Shown: piece by piece, positions 40,570 to 47,930 of the stretch
Numbering within the stretch: the stretch's first letter is position 1
Layout of the letters: every line of letters begins with the position of its first letter
NCBI RefSeq assembly: GCF_000296695.1
Contig: NZ_BAFK01000012.1
Coordinates: forward strand, 1 to 64,000
Length of the DNA: 64,000 bases
Direction: 5' to 3'
Source of the DNA: Rheinheimera nanhaiensis E407-8
GTDB taxonomy: Bacteria; Pseudomonadota; Gammaproteobacteria; Enterobacterales; Alteromonadaceae
The notes under the pieces: generated by a model
Databases searched by the model: none
The model's input: the letters and a program-made list of their open reading frames with translations, nothing else
Told to the model about the DNA's origin: nothing
Translations under genes and position numbers: made by a program

Positions 40570-40590
40570 TTTAAATTTACTAAATTTAAA
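40570..40590. promoter_or_regulatory. Perfect AT-only palindrome upstream of the Tae4-like gene
   Basis: Ten-base arms TTTAAATTTA and TAAATTTAAA face each other around a single C, about 80 bases before the Tae4-like start codon. It could be an operator or a silencer nucleation site; it contains promoter-like AT hexamers but no clear pair. Confidence 0.45.
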
Positions 40591-40613
40591 CAAAAGCACA
40601 GGGCATAGGTCTC

Positions 40614-40627
40614 AGCACTAAAGTGCT
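40614..40627. promoter_or_regulatory. Short inverted repeat upstream of the lipase gene
   Basis: AGCACTAAAGTGCT forms two six-base arms about 60 bases before the lipase start codon. This is a candidate operator for the lipase or the divergent Tae4-like gene; no matching regulator is evident. Confidence 0.4.
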
Positions 40628-40686
40628 ATGGTGAATTTTTCGCCAGTTGCTTAGCTTGTTGTTGCAACCCAACAGGAGCTAACACC

Positions 40687-41391
40687 ATGTATAACTATAA
40701 GAATATTGCCCTTACCACCCTGTTTAGCCTTTTTGCCAGCTGTAGCCTGATGCTGCAGGCCGCCTGCGTTGATGCGGTAGTGCTGGTGCATGGCAATACC
40801 GCCACACCGGCCAGCTGGAACAACACTTACAACTACTTACTGACTAAAGGCTATAGCAGCAGCGATATTTACCGGCCGGACTGGGGCTCGAAAAGCTGCG
40901 CTGCCTGCAATGACCACAACGGCAGTGAAGAAACGCCGGTACGCAATGCACTGCAACAGGCGTTGGCTAATTCCTGCACCGGCAAGATAGATGTGATAGG
41001 CCATTCGATGGGCGCCACGCTGGCTGCGCAGCAAATTGATAAGCTGGCGATAGCGTCACAGGTAAACAGCTTTGTTGGTATTGCCGGTGCGTTTCGCGGT
41101 TTATTAAGTTGTGGTGTCTACCCGTACAATGTATGGAACGCTACCTGCGGCAGTGCCGGTTTGTCGGTATCCAGCCCGTTTTTAGATAGCTTATACGGCA
41201 ACCGCTTTGGCCAGAGAGTGTATTCAATTAAAAGTTACAGCGATCAGGTGGTCTGTGCCACCGGCAGCTGTCTGGTATATGGTATCCACAGCAGCAGTAT
41301 CTGGGGCGAGAATGCCAGCTACACCTATGTGCTGGGCCATTTTGGCCTGCAAACCGATACCGTGGCGCAGCAATACCAGCTGATTAAATAA
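40687..41391 (+). CDS. Secreted alpha/beta-hydrolase lipase
   Basis: A 234-residue exported lipase. It has a signal peptide (ALTTLFSLFASCSLMLQA), the oxyanion strand AVVLVHGNTATPASWN, the nucleophile elbow DVIGHSMGATLAA (Ser at about residue 106), the acid in KSYSDQVVC and the histidine in VLGHFGLQ. The small size without a lid domain and several cysteine pairs recall the Bacillus LipA-like and EstA-like lipases. AGGAG lies upstream of the ATG. Acyl-ester substrate is inferred from the family. Confidence 0.88.
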   Translation: MYNYKNIALTTLFSLFASCSLMLQAACVDAVVLVHGNTATPASWNNTYNYLLTKGYSSSDIYRPDWGSKSCAACNDHNGSEETPVRNALQQALANSCTGKIDVIGHSMGATLAAQQIDKLAIASQVNSFVGIAGAFRGLLSCGVYPYNVWNATCGSAGLSVSSPFLDSLYGNRFGQRVYSIKSYSDQVVCATGSCLVYGIHSSSIWGENASYTYVLGHFGLQTDTVAQQYQLIK

Positions 41392-41440
41392 AGCTCTGCA
41401 GTTAGCTCAGCTGGCCGGTTTTGCGGTGAGGGTATCTACT

Positions 41441-42115
41441 TCACCCCAGCAGCCACTGCTGCAGCTGTGCCAGCGAGCTAACTTCGATATGCGGTGCTAT
41501 GCCCTCTGGCCGAGCCGCAGCGTGGCGATTTAGCCAGCAGGTGTCGATACCGGCGTTAATGCCGCCCTGCACATCGGCATGCGGGTTATCACCCACCATT
41601 AAAATATGTTGCTTCGGCGGGTTACCCATCAGTGCAAAGGCATGGTTAAAAATATCAATATGCGGTTTGGCGACGCCGACTTGTTCAGAAATCACCAGCG
41701 GCGAAAATACCTCGGCAAAGCCGGTGCGCTGAAGCCGTATTTGCTGCAGCTCGGTAAAGCCATTAGTAATAATACCCAGCTTAACCCGGCCTTTTAAGGC
41801 AGTGATCAGCTCAGTGGCGCCGGGCAGCGGGGTGCAGATATCGGCCATCGCCTGCATAAAAGCACTGTTTAGTGCTGAGGCGCTGGTATTCAACTTGGCC
41901 GCCCAGGGCGTAAAACGGTTTATCTGCAGCTGCTTGGCGCTGATTTCGCCTTGCTGATACTGCTGCCACAGCGGCAGGTTAATAGACTGATAGTAATCGT
42001 ACTCAGTGCTGTCAAACTGGTAATCATGCCTGGAGAACATTAACTGTAAGCCGGCAAAGGCATCGAAATGAAATAAGGTTTCGTCAGCATCGAATAAAAT
42101 CCACTGGTAACGCAC
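41441..42115 (-). CDS. yjjG: Pyrimidine 5-prime-nucleotidase YjjG (HAD family)
   Basis: A 224-residue HAD phosphatase that removes phosphate from non-canonical and canonical pyrimidine nucleotides. Motif I is ILFDADETLFHFD, motif II is LGIITNGF, motif III is the Lys of VAKPHIDIF, and motif IV is MVGDNPHADVQGG. Length equals E. coli YjjG (225). It starts at GTG with GGGAG six bases upstream. Confidence 0.92.
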   Translation of the reverse strand: MRYQWILFDADETLFHFDAFAGLQLMFSRHDYQFDSTEYDYYQSINLPLWQQYQQGEISAKQLQINRFTPWAAKLNTSASALNSAFMQAMADICTPLPGATELITALKGRVKLGIITNGFTELQQIRLQRTGFAEVFSPLVISEQVGVAKPHIDIFNHAFALMGNPPKQHILMVGDNPHADVQGGINAGIDTCWLNRHAAARPEGIAPHIEVSSLAQLQQWLLG

Positions 42116-42227
42116 TGCTGTCTCCCAAGCTAAACATCTGGCGACAGTCTACCAGCTTACGGTTGAATGCCCCAGACTGGAAACACGCTAAAGTGTTATC
42201 GCCGATATAAAAGCTTACATTTTGTTT

Positions 42228-42257
42228 CTGACAGCAGTGGGCTAAGCGGCGTAATAT
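42228..42257 (+). promoter_or_regulatory. Candidate promoter between yjjG and the persulfide dioxygenase gene
   Basis: CTGACA and TAATAT are separated by 18 bases on the plus strand. The only plus-strand structure downstream is a strong terminator about 70 bases away. Confidence 0.45.
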
Positions 42258-42263
42258 TGCGTT

Positions 42264-42366
42264 ATATCAAAGCAGACAGGGCGGTGCTGTTTTAACATCG
42301 ACATTGCTTAGTACCTCTTGTTGTATTCGGCCGGTCAGCGCCCCAACCCCTGATCGGCCTTTTTTT
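42264..42366 (+). ncRNA. Candidate small regulatory RNA
   Basis: About 100 bases run from the predicted start site to the T-run of a strong terminator, on the strand opposite both flanking genes. The length and layout (unpaired middle, GC-rich terminator, long T-run) suit an Hfq-type sRNA. The middle contains CGACATTGCT, identical to ten bases of the conserved RyhB core, but no Fur-box-like sequence is seen near the promoter, so RyhB identity is not claimed. Confidence 0.45.
42329..42366 (+). terminator. Rho-independent terminator on the plus strand
   Basis: A ten-pair stem GGCCGGTCAG/CTGATCGGCC with one G-U pair and an 11-base loop, followed by seven T. It reads away from yjjG and into the stop codon of the minus-strand dioxygenase gene, so it belongs to neither. 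Confidence 0.85.
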
Positions 42367-43240
42367 ATCTCTGCGGTTTTAGTGGGATCTTGATATAGCT
42401 AACGCCATTTTGTTCAGCTTTAGGCAGCTGGCCGCCACGAATATTCACCTGTACCGCCGGGTAAATTAAGCGCGGTACTGCCAGGGTTTTATCGCGCGCT
42501 TCGCGCTTTTGTACAAACTCCTGCTCTGGCGTGTCGGCTTTTACATGAATATTCTGCGTTTTTTGTTCCAGTACGCTGGTTTGGTACTTCAGCTCGCGGC
42601 CATTGGGCTGATAGTCGTGGCACATAAAAATTTGCGTGTCATCGGGCAGCTGATAAATGCGCTGGATAGAGCGATACAGCACATGGGCATCGCCACCGGG
42701 GAAATCACAGCGGGCGGTACCGGCATCAGGCATAAACAGTGAGTCGCCGACAAACAAATTGCCGGCAATCAAATAACTGACGCTGTCGTTGGTGTGGCCC
42801 GGTGTGTTAATCACTGTGGCTTTAAGGCTGCCGATGCTAAAGGTTTCATTGTCGGCAAACAGCTTGTCGAAATAATCGCCTTTGGCCAGCAGCTCGTCAT
42901 CGCCAATGTTAAACACCAGCTTAAAAGTTTGCTGTACTTTTTTAATGCCCTCGCCGATGGCAACCGGCGCGCCGGTTTTGTTTTTCAGGTAATGCGCGGC
43001 AGATAAATGATCGGCATGGGCATGAGTTTCTAAAATCCACTGCAGCGTTAACTTATTCGCGGCAAGATAAGCCAGAATGGTATCCGCCCCTGCAGTGCTG
43101 ACCTGGCCTGCGGCGGCGTCATAGTCCAGCACCGGATCGATCACCGCAGCCATACCGCTACTGACATCAGCTACCACGTAGCTGAAGGTAGAGCTGTCCT
43201 TGTCGAAAAACATTTCTATCGTTGCCTTAGTTGCGACCAT
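42365..43240 (-). CDS. blh: MBL-fold persulfide dioxygenase (Blh/ETHE1-like)
   Basis: A 291-residue metallo-beta-lactamase-fold protein of the Blh/persulfide dioxygenase group, which oxidises glutathione persulfide to sulfite. The metal-binding motif is ETHAHADHLSAAHYL, followed by NTPGHTNDSVSYL, FVGDSLFMPDAGTARCDFPGG and the late histidine in MCHDYQPNGREL. Opposite strand to, and divergent from, the TauE/rhodanese/YeeE operon, with shared inverted sites between them. The ATG with GAGGTGAG upstream was chosen over a GTG two codons earlier. A fused rhodanese domain, present in some relatives, is absent here. Confidence 0.9.
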   Translation of the reverse strand: MVATKATIEMFFDKDSSTFSYVVADVSSGMAAVIDPVLDYDAAAGQVSTAGADTILAYLAANKLTLQWILETHAHADHLSAAHYLKNKTGAPVAIGEGIKKVQQTFKLVFNIGDDELLAKGDYFDKLFADNETFSIGSLKATVINTPGHTNDSVSYLIAGNLFVGDSLFMPDAGTARCDFPGGDAHVLYRSIQRIYQLPDDTQIFMCHDYQPNGRELKYQTSVLEQKTQNIHVKADTPEQEFVQKREARDKTLAVPRLIYPAVQVNIRGGQLPKAEQNGVSYIKIPLKPQR

Positions 43241-43275
43241 ACTCACCTCACCCCGTCTGATACAGCACTACATTA

Positions 43276-43346
43276 GAATATGCTAAATTTTGATTGCAGT
43301 TTAACCAAAGCCAAACTAGAATGCAAATACGGTTATAAGCATATTC
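43276..43346. promoter_or_regulatory. Inverted BigR/SqrR-like sites in the sulfide-cluster divergent promoter
   Basis: GAATATGCTAA on the plus strand and GAATATGCTTA on the minus strand (written TAAGCATATTC) lie at the two ends, 60 bases apart centre to centre. One site is near each divergent gene. They resemble AT-rich sites of ArsR-family sulfide sensors (BigR, SqrR, YgaV), whose target clusters carry these same genes. No such regulator is encoded in the window. Confidence 0.55.
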
Positions 43347-43373
43347 CATTTTATTATATAAGGTAAAGTCATT

Positions 43374-44123
43374 ATGTTAGCCTTACTGGGTGCCATTGTT
43401 ATCGGGTTAAGTCTGGGGCTGTTTGGCTCTGGTGGTTCTATTCTGACCGTACCGGTGCTGCTGTATTTATTGCACATGCCGCCCCAATTAGCCATTGCCT
43501 CGTCACTGCTGATAGTCGCCGCTATCAGCCTGTTTGGTTCAGTGCGTAATGGTTTACAACGTTTAATCAGCTGGCGTCACGTAGGGTGGTTTGGCTTACC
43601 GGGTATGCTGGGCACCTATGGTGGTGCCTGGCTGGGCACCTTAGTGGATGCCCGCTGGCAATTGTTGGTATTTGCCATACTGATGCTGGTGGCTGCGCTG
43701 ATGATGTGGCGCAATAAGGTAAGCGAACTTGGCAATGGCAAAGCCTTTAAACCGGTAAAAATTGTTATTGATGGTTTGGCCGTTGGTGCCATCACCGGTT
43801 TTGTTGGCGTGGGCGGCGGCTTTTTAATCGTACCGGCGCTGGTACTGCTGGGTGGTTTAAGTATGCCGGTAGGCGTGGCGACCAGCCTGGTGGTAATTGC
43901 GATGAAGTCTTTTGTTGGTTTTGGCAAATACTATTGGGTAATGGCGGCACAGGGCGCCGTGTTTGACTGGGCGACCATCGGCTTAATGATTGGCGCCGGC
44001 ATTGCCGGCAGCTTTGCCGGCTCAGCGCTGGGTAAACGCTTACCCAAACAACAGCTACAGCGCGCTTTTGCCGTATTTTTAGTCGTCATGGCCGCGGTGG
44101 TCATTTATCAATCTGTTATTTAA
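43374..44123 (+). CDS. TauE/SafE-family sulfite/sulfonate exporter
   Basis: A 249-residue inner-membrane protein with about eight hydrophobic helices and the TauE/SafE repeats: GLSLGLFGSGGSILTVPVL near the start and GAITGFVGVGGGFLIVPALV near residue 142. In sulfide-oxidation clusters this exporter removes the sulfite made by the persulfide dioxygenase. It is the first gene of a four-gene plus-strand operon. Confidence 0.9.
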   Translation: MLALLGAIVIGLSLGLFGSGGSILTVPVLLYLLHMPPQLAIASSLLIVAAISLFGSVRNGLQRLISWRHVGWFGLPGMLGTYGGAWLGTLVDARWQLLVFAILMLVAALMMWRNKVSELGNGKAFKPVKIVIDGLAVGAITGFVGVGGGFLIVPALVLLGGLSMPVGVATSLVVIAMKSFVGFGKYYWVMAAQGAVFDWATIGLMIGAGIAGSFAGSALGKRLPKQQLQRAFAVFLVVMAAVVIYQSVI

Positions 44124-44142
44124 CGCTCGCCGGGAGGGGAAA

Positions 44143-44544
44143 ATGAAAACTGCACAACAGCTAGTAGCCGAAGCCAAAGCCGCGATACAGGAAGTCAGCG
44201 TTAATGCCTTACAACAGGCGCTGACACAAGACAGTGAAACCGTACTGATAGACGTGCGCGAGCCTGCCGAATTTAGCCAGCAGCATATCGTCGGCGCGGT
44301 GAACTACCCACGTGGCGTGCTGGAGATGAATATTCACAACCACCCCAAAGTGGCCGCCAGCGGCTGCGAGCCGGCCGTGGCCTTAAGCCAGCTGGCACAG
44401 CAAAATGTTTACCTGATTTGCCGCTCTGGCGCACGCTCGGCTTTGGCGGCCGAATCACTGCAGCGGATGGGCTTTAGCAAGGTGTATTCGGTAGCCGGCG
44501 GCATGCAAGCCTGGCTGGATGCCGGTTTGGCCACCAAACAGTAA
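44143..44544 (+). CDS. Rhodanese-like sulfurtransferase
   Basis: A 133-residue single-domain rhodanese that moves sulfane sulfur. It shows VLIDVREPAEFSQQHIVGAVNYPRG and the active-site loop LICRSGARSALAAESL with its catalytic Cys at about residue 93. Twenty residues of helical N-terminal extension precede the domain. GGGAGGGG lies directly before the ATG. It is placed between the exporter and the YeeE pair, as expected for persulfide handling. Confidence 0.92.
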   Translation: MKTAQQLVAEAKAAIQEVSVNALQQALTQDSETVLIDVREPAEFSQQHIVGAVNYPRGVLEMNIHNHPKVAASGCEPAVALSQLAQQNVYLICRSGARSALAAESLQRMGFSKVYSVAGGMQAWLDAGLATKQ

Positions 44545-44556
44545 CAGGAGCATAGC

Positions 44557-44961
44557 ATGGAAAACTTTACCCCGTTTGAAGCTGTCGTCGGCGGCAGCCT
44601 GATTGGCCTGGGCGCCGTTATGTTGTTTATCTTTTCCGGTCGTATTGCCGGTATTTCTGGCATTACCAGCTCGGCGCTGTTTTCCAGCGAGGGGCGCAGC
44701 TGGCGGCTGGCCTTTGTCGCCGGCGTGGTTGCCGGCCCGTTACTGCTTGGCTTGCTGGTGACTGATTTTAGCTACAGCACGCCAGAGTTTGGCTGGCAGG
44801 TCATTGTCGCCGGCTTACTGGTCGGTATTGGCACCGGCTGGGGTAGCGGTTGTACCTCTGGCCACGGTATTTGTGGTATCAGCCGGTTATCGCCCCGCTC
44901 GGTTACTGCCACCCTGCTGTTTATGTTAAGTGGCGTTGTAGTTGCCACTTTGCTGCGCTAA
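44557..44961 (+). CDS. YeeE/YedE (PmpA-like) sulfur-transport half
   Basis: A 134-residue membrane protein with about four helices and the conserved cysteine motif GWGSGCTSGHGICGISRLSPRS. Related YeeE/TsuA proteins carry thiosulfate or other sulfane-sulfur compounds through cysteine relays. It makes one transporter half; the other follows in the next gene, eleven bases on. Confidence 0.88.
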   Translation: MENFTPFEAVVGGSLIGLGAVMLFIFSGRIAGISGITSSALFSSEGRSWRLAFVAGVVAGPLLLGLLVTDFSYSTPEFGWQVIVAGLLVGIGTGWGSGCTSGHGICGISRLSPRSVTATLLFMLSGVVVATLLR

Positions 44962-44971
44962 GGAGACAAGT

Positions 44972-45379
44972 ATGCCCATTATTATTGCTTTTGTTGCCGG
45001 TTTACTGATGTCGGTCGGTGTTGCTTATTCGCAGATGATCGATCCGCAAAAAGTGCTGGGCTTTTTAACGCTAAATGCAAACTGGGATCCCAGCCTGATG
45101 CTGGTAATGGCAGCAGGTTTGGCCGTTTACAGCACCGGGTTTTGGCTGTTTGCCAAAAAGGACAAGCCGTTATTTGCCAGCCACTTTAGCTTACCCAGCA
45201 AAAAAGATTTGGATAAACCCCTGATTATTGGCTCTTTATTGTTTGGCGCCGGCTGGGGCCTGGTGGGTTATTGCCCCGGGCCCGCACTGGCGGCGATAAG
45301 TTCCGGCAGTGTTGGTACGCTGGTGTTTATTGGCGCTATGGTCGCCGGCTGGTTTATCAGCCGCCGCCTCCCCATTTAA
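44972..45379 (+). CDS. YeeE/YedE (PmpB-like, DUF6691) sulfur-transport half
   Basis: A 135-residue membrane protein with four helices; IDPQKVLGFL near the start and GAGWGLVGYCPGPALAAI near residue 95 are the family marks, the latter with the single relay cysteine. It pairs with the preceding half. The start was placed at the ATG with AAGGAG six bases upstream; ten more codons upstream overlap the previous gene. Confidence 0.88.
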   Translation: MPIIIAFVAGLLMSVGVAYSQMIDPQKVLGFLTLNANWDPSLMLVMAAGLAVYSTGFWLFAKKDKPLFASHFSLPSKKDLDKPLIIGSLLFGAGWGLVGYCPGPALAAISSGSVGTLVFIGAMVAGWFISRRLPI

Positions 45380-45487
45380 GCTGCATTTGCTGCAGATCAA
45401 GCCGTTATAGAGTATCGAGGTCGCGGGCTGTTATTGGCTATGTTATGCTGATTTTACTCAGTTTAGCTTACCAGGACGAGCGACCTT

Positions 45488-46705
45488 ATGACGGCTTTCA
45501 CCTCTGTTTACCTGTTTATTGAGCGCAGTTTTTTTGCCACCTTAAGCCGCAAAATTGTTGGCAATATCAGTTTTTTAGCTATCTTTTTTATCCTGGCGCT
45601 GTATTTAGCCTACCCCGAAGGCGGTGCCGACACTGCCTGGTGGGTATTGGCACTGCTTGGGCTTGGCGCCTTTGTGTTTACTGTAGGTTATATGCATTAT
45701 CTGATTGTGCGGCCGGTAAAAGCCCTGGTCAGCGCTTTGCACGACACCAACCGTAAAGGCACCGACTTACAGCACCGGCTGCCGGCCTTTACCTTTGATG
45801 AGTTTCGCACCCTGTCCGAAGAGTACAATCAGTTTGTCAGCCAGTTGGGGGTATTACTGGGCGATATTCATCTGCAGGCAAGGGAAACCCATCAGGTGAA
45901 TGAACAGGTCGCACAGGCAGTTAAAAGCACCCGCAGCCATTTACAGGATACCGAGCAGCGTAGCGGACAAATTCGCCGCGACAGCGATTTGGTACTGCAT
46001 GAACTGGCCGACATCGTGCAGCACGGTGACGAGGTAAATAACGTCTCCACTGTTGCAGTAGATAAAGCCAAAGTCGCCAGCAGCCAGATGCAGCAACTGA
46101 GCAAGCAGCTGGCCGGTATAGTGACACTGCTCGATAGCTTTGCCAGCACCATTACCGGCTTACACAAAAACTCTGAAAATGTACGGCAAATTCTGGTGAT
46201 GGTGGAAACCTTTTCCGATCAAACTAACCTGCTGGCATTAAACGCGGCTATTGAAGCGGCGCGTGCCGGTGATGCCGGCCGCGGCTTTGCCGTAGTGGCA
46301 GATGAAGTGCGCACCCTGGCCGCTAAAGTAAATGACGCTACCAAGCAAATTTCCGGCTTTTTAAATGAAATGGAGCAGCTGGTCGGCGAAACACGCAGCG
46401 AGTCACAAAGCCTAAACCAGCAGGCACAGCAAGCGCAGCAGCAAATTGCCAATACCAGTGACGAATTTCAGCAACTGCAACAGGAGCTGCAACAGGCGAA
46501 AAACGGCATTCAGAATATCAACCAGACCGTGCTGCAGCTGGAGCAGCGTTATCAGCAAACCCACCAGCATTTAACTGCGATAGAGCAGGTAACCAGTGAT
46601 GCCTACAGCCAGATGGCGTCGATTGATCAGGCGGCAAAAGATCTGCTGGCCGGCACCGCCCGTACCCAGCAGCAATTAGGTCGCTTTGCCCGCAGCCAAC
46701 CGTAA
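45488..46705 (+). CDS. Methyl-accepting chemotaxis protein with a minimal periplasmic part
   Basis: A 405-residue chemoreceptor. Two membrane helices (about residues 24-42 and 50-72) enclose fewer than ten periplasmic residues, so it has no extracellular sensor domain. A HAMP domain follows ([14 protein letters not shown]) and the signalling hairpin is [20 protein letters not shown] at about 247-266, with long Gln-rich methylation helices. Such receptors sense membrane state, energy or partner proteins. No CheW-docking pentapeptide is at the C-terminus. It follows the sulfur operon after 108 bases and may be independent. Confidence 0.9.
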   Translation: MTAFTSVYLFIERSFFATLSRKIVGNISFLAIFFILALYLAYPEGGADTAWWVLALLGLGAFVFTVGYMHYLIVRPVKALVSALHDTNRKGTDLQHRLPAFTFDEFRTLSEEYNQFVSQLGVLLGDIHLQARETHQVNEQVAQAVKSTRSHLQDTEQRSGQIRRDSDLVLHELADIVQHGDEVNNVSTVAVDKAKVASSQMQQLSKQLAGIVTLLDSFASTITGLHKNSENVRQILVMVETFSDQTNLLALNAAIEAARAGDAGRGFAVVADEVRTLAAKVNDATKQISGFLNEMEQLVGETRSESQSLNQQAQQAQQQIANTSDEFQQLQQELQQAKNGIQNINQTVLQLEQRYQQTHQHLTAIEQVTSDAYSQMASIDQAAKDLLAGTARTQQQLGRFARSQP

Positions 46706-46717
46706 TCGCTGTCTATC

Positions 46718-46747
46718 GGTTTAACAGAGTGCAAACTCTGTTAAACC
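46718..46747 (+). terminator. Perfect 13-pair hairpin with GCAA tetraloop after the chemoreceptor gene
   Basis: GGTTTAACAGAGT and its exact complement close on GCAA (a GNRA loop). It lies twelve bases after the stop but no T-run follows, so it may act as a weak terminator or a 3-prime end stabiliser. Confidence 0.5.
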
Positions 46748-46853
46748 AGCCATATTTGCTTACAGTTAGCGGCTTGCTGACATTCAGACCTGTAGGTATA
46801 TTTTACCGCTGTACTAAAACCATCCGATACCCTTTTGCCGTCAAGGACGCTTT

Positions 46854-47930
46854 ATGCTGAAAACACTGCCCCGCTCTCCTGTTATTCTGGCCGTTATTCT
46901 CGGTGTCGCCTTAGTACTTTGGTTGTTAAGCGGTGACCATGACAGCGCGCAGCACAGCGCACCGGCCGCACAGCAATTACCGGAAAAACAACTACCACTG
47001 GTAGAAACGCACTGGTCAGAGGCACAGCCCTACCAGGCAACCCAGGTTGCGCAGGGGCAGGTGTTGCCCTGGCGCAGTGTCAGTATAAAAGCCCAACAGG
47101 CAGGCCGGATTGAAGCCTTGCTAAAATTGCAGGGTGACGCTGTACAACAAGGTGATGACTTGCTGCGGATTTCTGATGAAGGCCGCAGCACCATACTGGC
47201 GCAAGCTAAAGCGAATTTAACCCTGCGCCAAACTGAATTGGCCAGTGCCAAGACATTGGGTAAAGCGCAGTTTTTATCAGCAACTGAGCTTACCCGGCTG
47301 CAAAGCGAATTAGCCAAAGCCGAAGCAGAAATGCAAACCGCCAGCCTGGCACTGCGCCAAACGGTACCGCAGGCACCTTTTGCCGGTGTAATAGACCGTC
47401 GCCATGTTGAAGTAGGCTCGCTGGTACAAAGCGGCAGCGAGCTTTTGCAGCTGGTACAGATTGATAAACTTAAAGTGACAGCGCAAATTCCTCAGCAGCA
47501 TATCGCTGCGATGCACACCGGCCAACAGGCGCAGATCCGCTTACTGGACGGGCGCAGCCTGCAAGGCGAGCTTAGCTTTATCAGCTACGCGGCCGATAGC
47601 GCCACCCGCAGTTTTTACATAGAAGTTACGGTCGACAACCCACAGCAATGGCGCATCGCCGGTGCCAGCGCCACTGTTGAAATACTGCTCGATAGCGTGC
47701 AGGCGCATCGGGTATCGCCCGCGCTGTTAAGCCTGGCTGACAGTGGCCAGTTAACCATTGCTGTAGTCGATGAGAAGCAGCAAGTGATGACTTACCCGGT
47801 GACCATTTTAACCGTTGACAATAACGGTGCCTGGGTCAGCGGCCTGCCACAGCGCGCCCGTATTATCACACAGGGGGCGGGCTTTGTTGCCAGCGGCGAC
47901 AAGGTACGCCTGGGTGGAGCTGCATTATGA
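46854..47930 (+). CDS. RND efflux periplasmic adaptor subunit (HlyD/AcrA type)
   Basis: A 358-residue membrane-fusion protein. It has an N-terminal membrane anchor (SPVILAVILGVALVLWLLSG) rather than a lipobox, a lipoyl/barrel-sandwich part (RSVSIKAQQAGRIEALLKLQGDAVQQGD), a short alpha-hairpin (about 120-165) and beta-barrel segments (GVIDRRHVEVGSLVQSGSELLQLVQ). It links the pump to an outer-membrane channel; no channel gene is adjacent. The stop overlaps the pump start by four bases (ATGA). AAGGA precedes the ATG. Confidence 0.93.
   Translation: MLKTLPRSPVILAVILGVALVLWLLSGDHDSAQHSAPAAQQLPEKQLPLVETHWSEAQPYQATQVAQGQVLPWRSVSIKAQQAGRIEALLKLQGDAVQQGDDLLRISDEGRSTILAQAKANLTLRQTELASAKTLGKAQFLSATELTRLQSELAKAEAEMQTASLALRQTVPQAPFAGVIDRRHVEVGSLVQSGSELLQLVQIDKLKVTAQIPQQHIAAMHTGQQAQIRLLDGRSLQGELSFISYAADSATRSFYIEVTVDNPQQWRIAGASATVEILLDSVQAHRVSPALLSLADSGQLTIAVVDEKQQVMTYPVTILTVDNNGAWVSGLPQRARIITQGAGFVASGDKVRLGGAAL

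Noticed and set aside
42264-42366. Calling the candidate sRNA RyhB
   Set aside because: Only ten bases match the RyhB core and no Fur-box-like promoter is seen.
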